This document shows, piece by piece, positions 6,396 to 9,210 of a DNA stretch of 9,210 nucleotides (positions are counted from its first letter, which is position 1; each line of letters opens with the position of its first letter). Where the stretch lies: NCBI GenBank assembly GCA_003489485.1, contig DNMB01000100.1:6634-15843 (forward strand), read 5' to 3'. The DNA comes from Chitinophagaceae bacterium (GTDB lineage: Bacteria; Bacteroidota; Bacteroidia; Chitinophagales; Chitinophagaceae). A program made the translations under genes and the position numbers. The notes beneath the pieces were generated by a model, which worked only from the letters and a program-made list of their open reading frames with translations, did no database searches and was not told the origin of the DNA.

Positions 6396-7132
6396 GTATG
6401 AAAAAGCTTCTATCCGTCTTGGCTTGCTTCTTTTTTTGCTGCTGGCATAGCGATTCGGCCCTGGGGCAGACCCCTAACAGGCTCTCTGCAAAGGAGCGGT
6501 CCGAGGGGTGGCAGCTACTGTTCGATGGTAAAACGACCAACGGTTGGCATAAGTACGGAGGTGCTCCCATCGGTTCGGCCTGGAAAGTGCAAGACGGAAC
6601 ACTCTGGCTCGACCCTAGTCAAAAAGATGGATGGCAAATTAAAGGAGGAGGCGATATCGTGACGGACCAGGTTTTTTCTGATTTTCATTTAAAGCTCGAA
6701 TGGAAGATCGCCCAAAATGGAAACAGTGGTATCATGTTTTACATTCACGAAGACAGTTCACGCTACCAATGGCCCTGGATGACGGCTCCCGAAATGCAGG
6801 TGCTCGATAACCAGGGGCATCCCGATGCAAAGATCCCGACTCATCGCGCAGGAGATCTTTACGATCTGCTCTCTTGCAAACAAGAGACCGTAAGACCATT
6901 TGGCGAGTGGAACCGGGTAGAAATAATTTGTGTAAAGGGTAAGCTGGATTTTTGGCTCAACGAGGTAAATGTTGTTTCCGTGCAGCTCTGGGGAGAAGAA
7001 TGGAAAAAAATGGTCGCAGCCAGTAAATTCAGTAAAATGCCGGGCTTCGGCACCTTTCAGGAGGGTCGGATCGGATTACAAGACCACGGCGACAAAGTGT
7101 GGTATCGCAACATAAAGATCAAAAGGCACTAA
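6392..7132 (+). CDS. Secreted DUF1080-family protein (3-keto-disaccharide hydrolase domain)
   Basis: The 246-residue protein has an N-terminal signal: MSMKKLL followed by a Cys/Phe-rich hydrophobic core and a probable signal peptidase I site after ALG (residues 23-25). A lipoprotein reading at C12 is possible but leaves a very short hydrophobic segment. The mature part is a single concanavalin-like beta-sandwich domain of the DUF1080 family: GWQLLFDGKTTNGWH (39-53), EMQVLDNQGHPD (134-145 region), GEWNRVEI (171-178) and IGLQDHGDKVWYRNIKIK (227-244) are its conserved blocks. The family is now linked to cleavage of 3-keto-glycosides. ATG at 6392 overlaps the cytochrome c stop as ATGA, indicating translational coupling; an ATG at 6398 would give the same protein minus two residues. 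It is the last gene of the rightward operon, 9 bp from the converging pyruvate kinase stop. The inferred role is periplasmic breakdown of an oxidised glycoside. Confidence 0.92.
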   Translation: MSMKKLLSVLACFFFCCWHSDSALGQTPNRLSAKERSEGWQLLFDGKTTNGWHKYGGAPIGSAWKVQDGTLWLDPSQKDGWQIKGGGDIVTDQVFSDFHLKLEWKIAQNGNSGIMFYIHEDSSRYQWPWMTAPEMQVLDNQGHPDAKIPTHRAGDLYDLLSCKQETVRPFGEWNRVEIICVKGKLDFWLNEVNVVSVQLWGEEWKKMVAASKFSKMPGFGTFQEGRIGLQDHGDKVWYRNIKIKRH

Positions 7133-7141
7133 GAGTTCCTT

Positions 7142-8632
7142 TTACTCTACTTTGGCGACCTTTATAATATTGGTAGGCAAGTGAAGATGTACAGGAGTGC
7201 TACCCGTACTGACCACCACATCTCCTTTTTTCAAGAACGACCTTTCTTTTAAAATATCGATCTGGTCTTTGAAGATCTCATCAAGACTCTCTTCTTCGTC
7301 ATAGTAAAAAGCTCTCACGCCCCAACTTAGACTGAGTTGGTTTACCAAAGAGCGTTCTTTTGTAAACACATACAGATGGGCCTTGGGCCGGTAGCTGCTT
7401 AGCATAAAGCCGGTGTATCCGCTTTGTGTCATTCCTATGATGGCATCGGCACTTACGTCTTGCGCCAGCTCGCAGGCATTATAACAAATGGCATCACTTA
7501 AAAAAGAAGGGGAGTGAGCCTGCGGGCGAAGCATCTCCTCGCGATTGTATTCATAGGCCTTGGCCTCAACCTCTAAAATGATACGCGTCATGGTCTCTAC
7601 TACCAACTGCGGATGTTGCCCTACTGCGGTCTCGCCACTGAGCATTACGGCATCAGTTCCTTCCAGTACGGCGTTGGCCACATCCGAGATCTCGCTGCGG
7701 TTGGGCTTGGAGCGCTCCATCATGCTCTCCATCATCTGTGTGGCCACAATAACGGGCTTGGCGCGGTGGATGCATTTTTTGATGATGTCCTTTTGCAAAA
7801 GGGGAACGGCCTCTACCGGTAGCTCAACACCCAGATCGCCACGTGCGATCATGATGGCATCGCTTTCTATTATGATATCTCTCAAATGAGAGATGGCCTG
7901 TGGCATTTCGATCTTTGCGATCACCTTGGCCTTGTGACCGTTCGTTTTGATCCGCTCTTTAAGCTGTTTGACACAATTGGTGCTTCTCACGAAAGAAAGG
8001 GCGATCCACTCTACTGGCTGGGTAAAGATGAATGCAAGGTCGTTAAGGTCTTTTTCGGTCAGGGCAGGTAGTGAGATATTTGTTTCCGGCAAGTTCACTC
8101 CCTTTTTAGGAAGTAAGGTTCCGCCCAGCAATACCCGCACTTTTACCTCTTTTTTTGAAGTGATCTCTTCTACCATCACTTCCATCTTGCCATCATCGAG
8201 CAAGATCTTTTCTCCCTTCTTTACATCTTGGTGCAAATTGGGGTAAGAAACATAGATGCGCTCAAAATTGCCCACTACTTTTTCATTGGTAAAAGTGAGT
8301 ATGTCGCCTTCCTTTATGTTCATCGATCCACCCTCTATCTCACCTACACGAAGTTTCGGGCCCTGCAGGTCGGCCAAGATGGCGATGTTGTAGGGCTGTG
8401 ATTTGTTGATACGCTGTATGTCTTCGATAATGCGCGCTTTGTCTTCGTGCGCACCATGCGAAAAATTAAGGCGAAACACGTTGACCCCGGCCTTGACCAG
8501 TCCCAAGAGTTGCTCATAGCTTTCGCAGGCAGGTCCTACCGTGGCTACGATCTTGGTTCTTTTGTAGGCGTGCAGTTTTCCGGCTTCGTTATCAAAACTG
8601 CGGTGTAAATATTTATCGAGATGTTTTGCCAT
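7142..8632 (-). CDS. pyk: Pyruvate kinase
   Basis: This 496-residue cytoplasmic enzyme converts phosphoenolpyruvate and ADP to pyruvate and ATP, the last step of glycolysis. All expected blocks are present in order: TKIVATVGPA (26-35), RLNFSHGAH (54-62), LADLQGPKLRVGEI (86-99), a B domain (about 100-190), VIAKIEMPQAI (237-247) with catalytic K240 and metal ligand E242, IARGDLGVELP (262-272), ATQMMESM (297-304) and TDAVMLSGETAVGQHP (326-341). The C-terminal allosteric-type domain follows from about 370. The N-terminus carries about 24 residues before TKIVATVG, more than the few found in many bacterial enzymes; no later in-frame ATG offers a better start. It is transcribed leftward 26 bp after pfkA, so the two probably share a message. 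Its stop lies 9 bp from the converging DUF1080 stop. Confidence 0.98.
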   Translation of the reverse strand: MAKHLDKYLHRSFDNEAGKLHAYKRTKIVATVGPACESYEQLLGLVKAGVNVFRLNFSHGAHEDKARIIEDIQRINKSQPYNIAILADLQGPKLRVGEIEGGSMNIKEGDILTFTNEKVVGNFERIYVSYPNLHQDVKKGEKILLDDGKMEVMVEEITSKKEVKVRVLLGGTLLPKKGVNLPETNISLPALTEKDLNDLAFIFTQPVEWIALSFVRSTNCVKQLKERIKTNGHKAKVIAKIEMPQAISHLRDIIIESDAIMIARGDLGVELPVEAVPLLQKDIIKKCIHRAKPVIVATQMMESMMERSKPNRSEISDVANAVLEGTDAVMLSGETAVGQHPQLVVETMTRIILEVEAKAYEYNREEMLRPQAHSPSFLSDAICYNACELAQDVSADAIIGMTQSGYTGFMLSSYRPKAHLYVFTKERSLVNQLSLSWGVRAFYYDEEESLDEIFKDQIDILKERSFLKKGDVVVSTGSTPVHLHLPTNIIKVAKVE

Positions 8633-8658
8633 GTTGTGCTTGTTTGTTCGAATGCTGC

Positions 8659-9210
8659 TTATTTAGCCAGGATCTTTACGATATTGAGCCATTCTTCATT
8701 GATGGTGCCCTTCATTTTTACGGCTTGCCCAAGTGGTATGTAGTTCATTTGGTTGTTCTGTATGCCCACAAATACATTGTGACGTCCTTCGAGTAAACTC
8801 TCTACGGCATGATAGCCCATGCGGCTGGCGATGGTTCTGTCTATACAGCTGGGTGCACCACCTCGTTGAATATGCCCCAGAATGCAAACCCTTATCTCGG
8901 CTTTGGGAAGATTCTCCTTGAGTACGCGACCTACTTCGTTGCCACCACCGAAATCATCTCCTTCGGCTACCACGATCAAATTCACCAGTTTTTTTCTTCT
9001 TTCCTTTTCTTTGAGTGATGCGATAACGTCGTTGATGTCCGTTTTCTGCTCGGGAATCAAAATATTCTCCGCGCCCGTGGCCATACCACTGTGAAGGGCT
9101 ATGTAGCCGGCGTCTCTGCCCATCACCTCAATAACAAATACCCTGTCATGGGCTTCCATGGTATCTCTGATCTTGTCTATCGCCTCCACTGCCGTGTTAG
9201 CCGCGGTATC
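8659..9210 (-). CDS. pfkA: ATP-dependent 6-phosphofructokinase, C-terminal part (5' end outside window)
   Basis: The frame is open to the right edge, giving 183 residues starting DTAANTAVEAIDKIRD; the GTG at 9189 is an internal Val codon, not a start. This is roughly the second half of a ~320-residue enzyme that phosphorylates fructose 6-phosphate. Counting from the edge, R23 (HDRVFVIEVMGR) and MGR (30-32) match the fructose-6-phosphate-binding residues R162 and M169-R171 of E. coli PfkA; E83 (VVAEG) matches E222, R107 matches R243, and H113/R116 in LGHIQRGG match H249/R252. RRKK (71-74) sits where the effector-site lysines are. All visible substrate residues are intact, so the enzyme is probably active. 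It precedes pyk by 26 bp, giving a pfkA-pyk glycolytic unit that commits and then finishes glycolysis. The promoter and the ATP-binding half are outside the window. Confidence 0.97.
   Translation of the reverse strand, partial: DTAANTAVEAIDKIRDTMEAHDRVFVIEVMGRDAGYIALHSGMATGAENILIPEQKTDINDVIASLKEKERRKKLVNLIVVAEGDDFGGGNEVGRVLKENLPKAEIRVCILGHIQRGGAPSCIDRTIASRMGYHAVESLLEGRHNVFVGIQNNQMNYIPLGQAVKMKGTINEEWLNIVKILAK

Noticed and set aside
7132..7148. Inverted repeat AGAGT-N7-ACTCT between the convergent DUF1080 and pyk stop codons, a possible bidirectional terminator.
   Set aside because: The stem is only 5 bp with two G-C pairs, and there is no clear T-run after it on either strand; likely chance.
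8733..9094. Overlapping plus-strand open frames of 62-70 codons opposite pfkA.
   Set aside because: They are antisense shadows of pfkA, whose reading keeps all substrate-binding residues.
1..9210. Possible mobile element, defence system, CRISPR, RNA gene or riboswitch.
   Set aside because: Read on both strands, the DNA is filled by recognisable metabolic genes with gaps of at most 57 bp. No terminal repeats, transposase, integrase, tRNA-like fold or repeat-spacer pattern was seen.

Overview
The window looks like a chromosomal segment from a member of the Bacteroidota. The grounds are the protein flavour, the gene set (an NHS-type transporter beside GMC, Gfo/Idh/MocA, TIM-barrel, cytochrome c and DUF1080-type proteins is a recurrent Bacteroidota combination), A-rich leaders without strong Shine-Dalgarno sequences, and TAnnTTT-like promoter boxes. 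Base composition looks moderate rather than strongly AT-rich. I cannot name a genus. No RNA gene, insertion sequence, CRISPR array, phage gene or disrupted gene was seen; coding density is very high and the longest stretch without a gene is 57 bp.

Layout. Positions 1-3643 hold a leftward operon of three genes, in transcription order: an MFS sugar/nucleoside-type transporter, a Tat-exported TIM-barrel isomerase/epimerase-like protein, and a GMC-family FAD oxidoreductase that runs off the left edge. A 57-bp divergent spacer (3644-3700) separates it from a rightward operon (3701-7132): a Gfo/Idh/MocA dehydrogenase, a second, cytoplasmic TIM-barrel protein, a lipoprotein class I cytochrome c, and a secreted DUF1080 (3-keto-disaccharide hydrolase family) protein. 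The last two overlap by four bases. Nine bases further on, converging from the right, is a leftward glycolytic pair: 6-phosphofructokinase (C-terminal part only) followed by pyruvate kinase.

How the genes may work together (inference). The seven genes on either side of the divergent spacer look like one oxidation-based carbohydrate utilisation unit. The GMC enzyme carries CX5CX3C, the spacing I recall for the [3Fe-4S]-binding motif of bacterial electron-transferring FAD-glucose dehydrogenases. It could oxidise a sugar or glycoside in the periplasm and pass electrons to the lipoprotein cytochrome c. The DUF1080 protein would then cleave the keto-glycoside, the MFS protein would import the product, and the two TIM-barrel proteins and the Gfo/Idh/MocA enzyme would isomerise and reduce or oxidise keto-sugars until they enter central metabolism. 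The families are well supported; the substrate and order of steps are not shown by sequence. The pfkA-pyk pair is ordinary glycolysis and probably independently transcribed.
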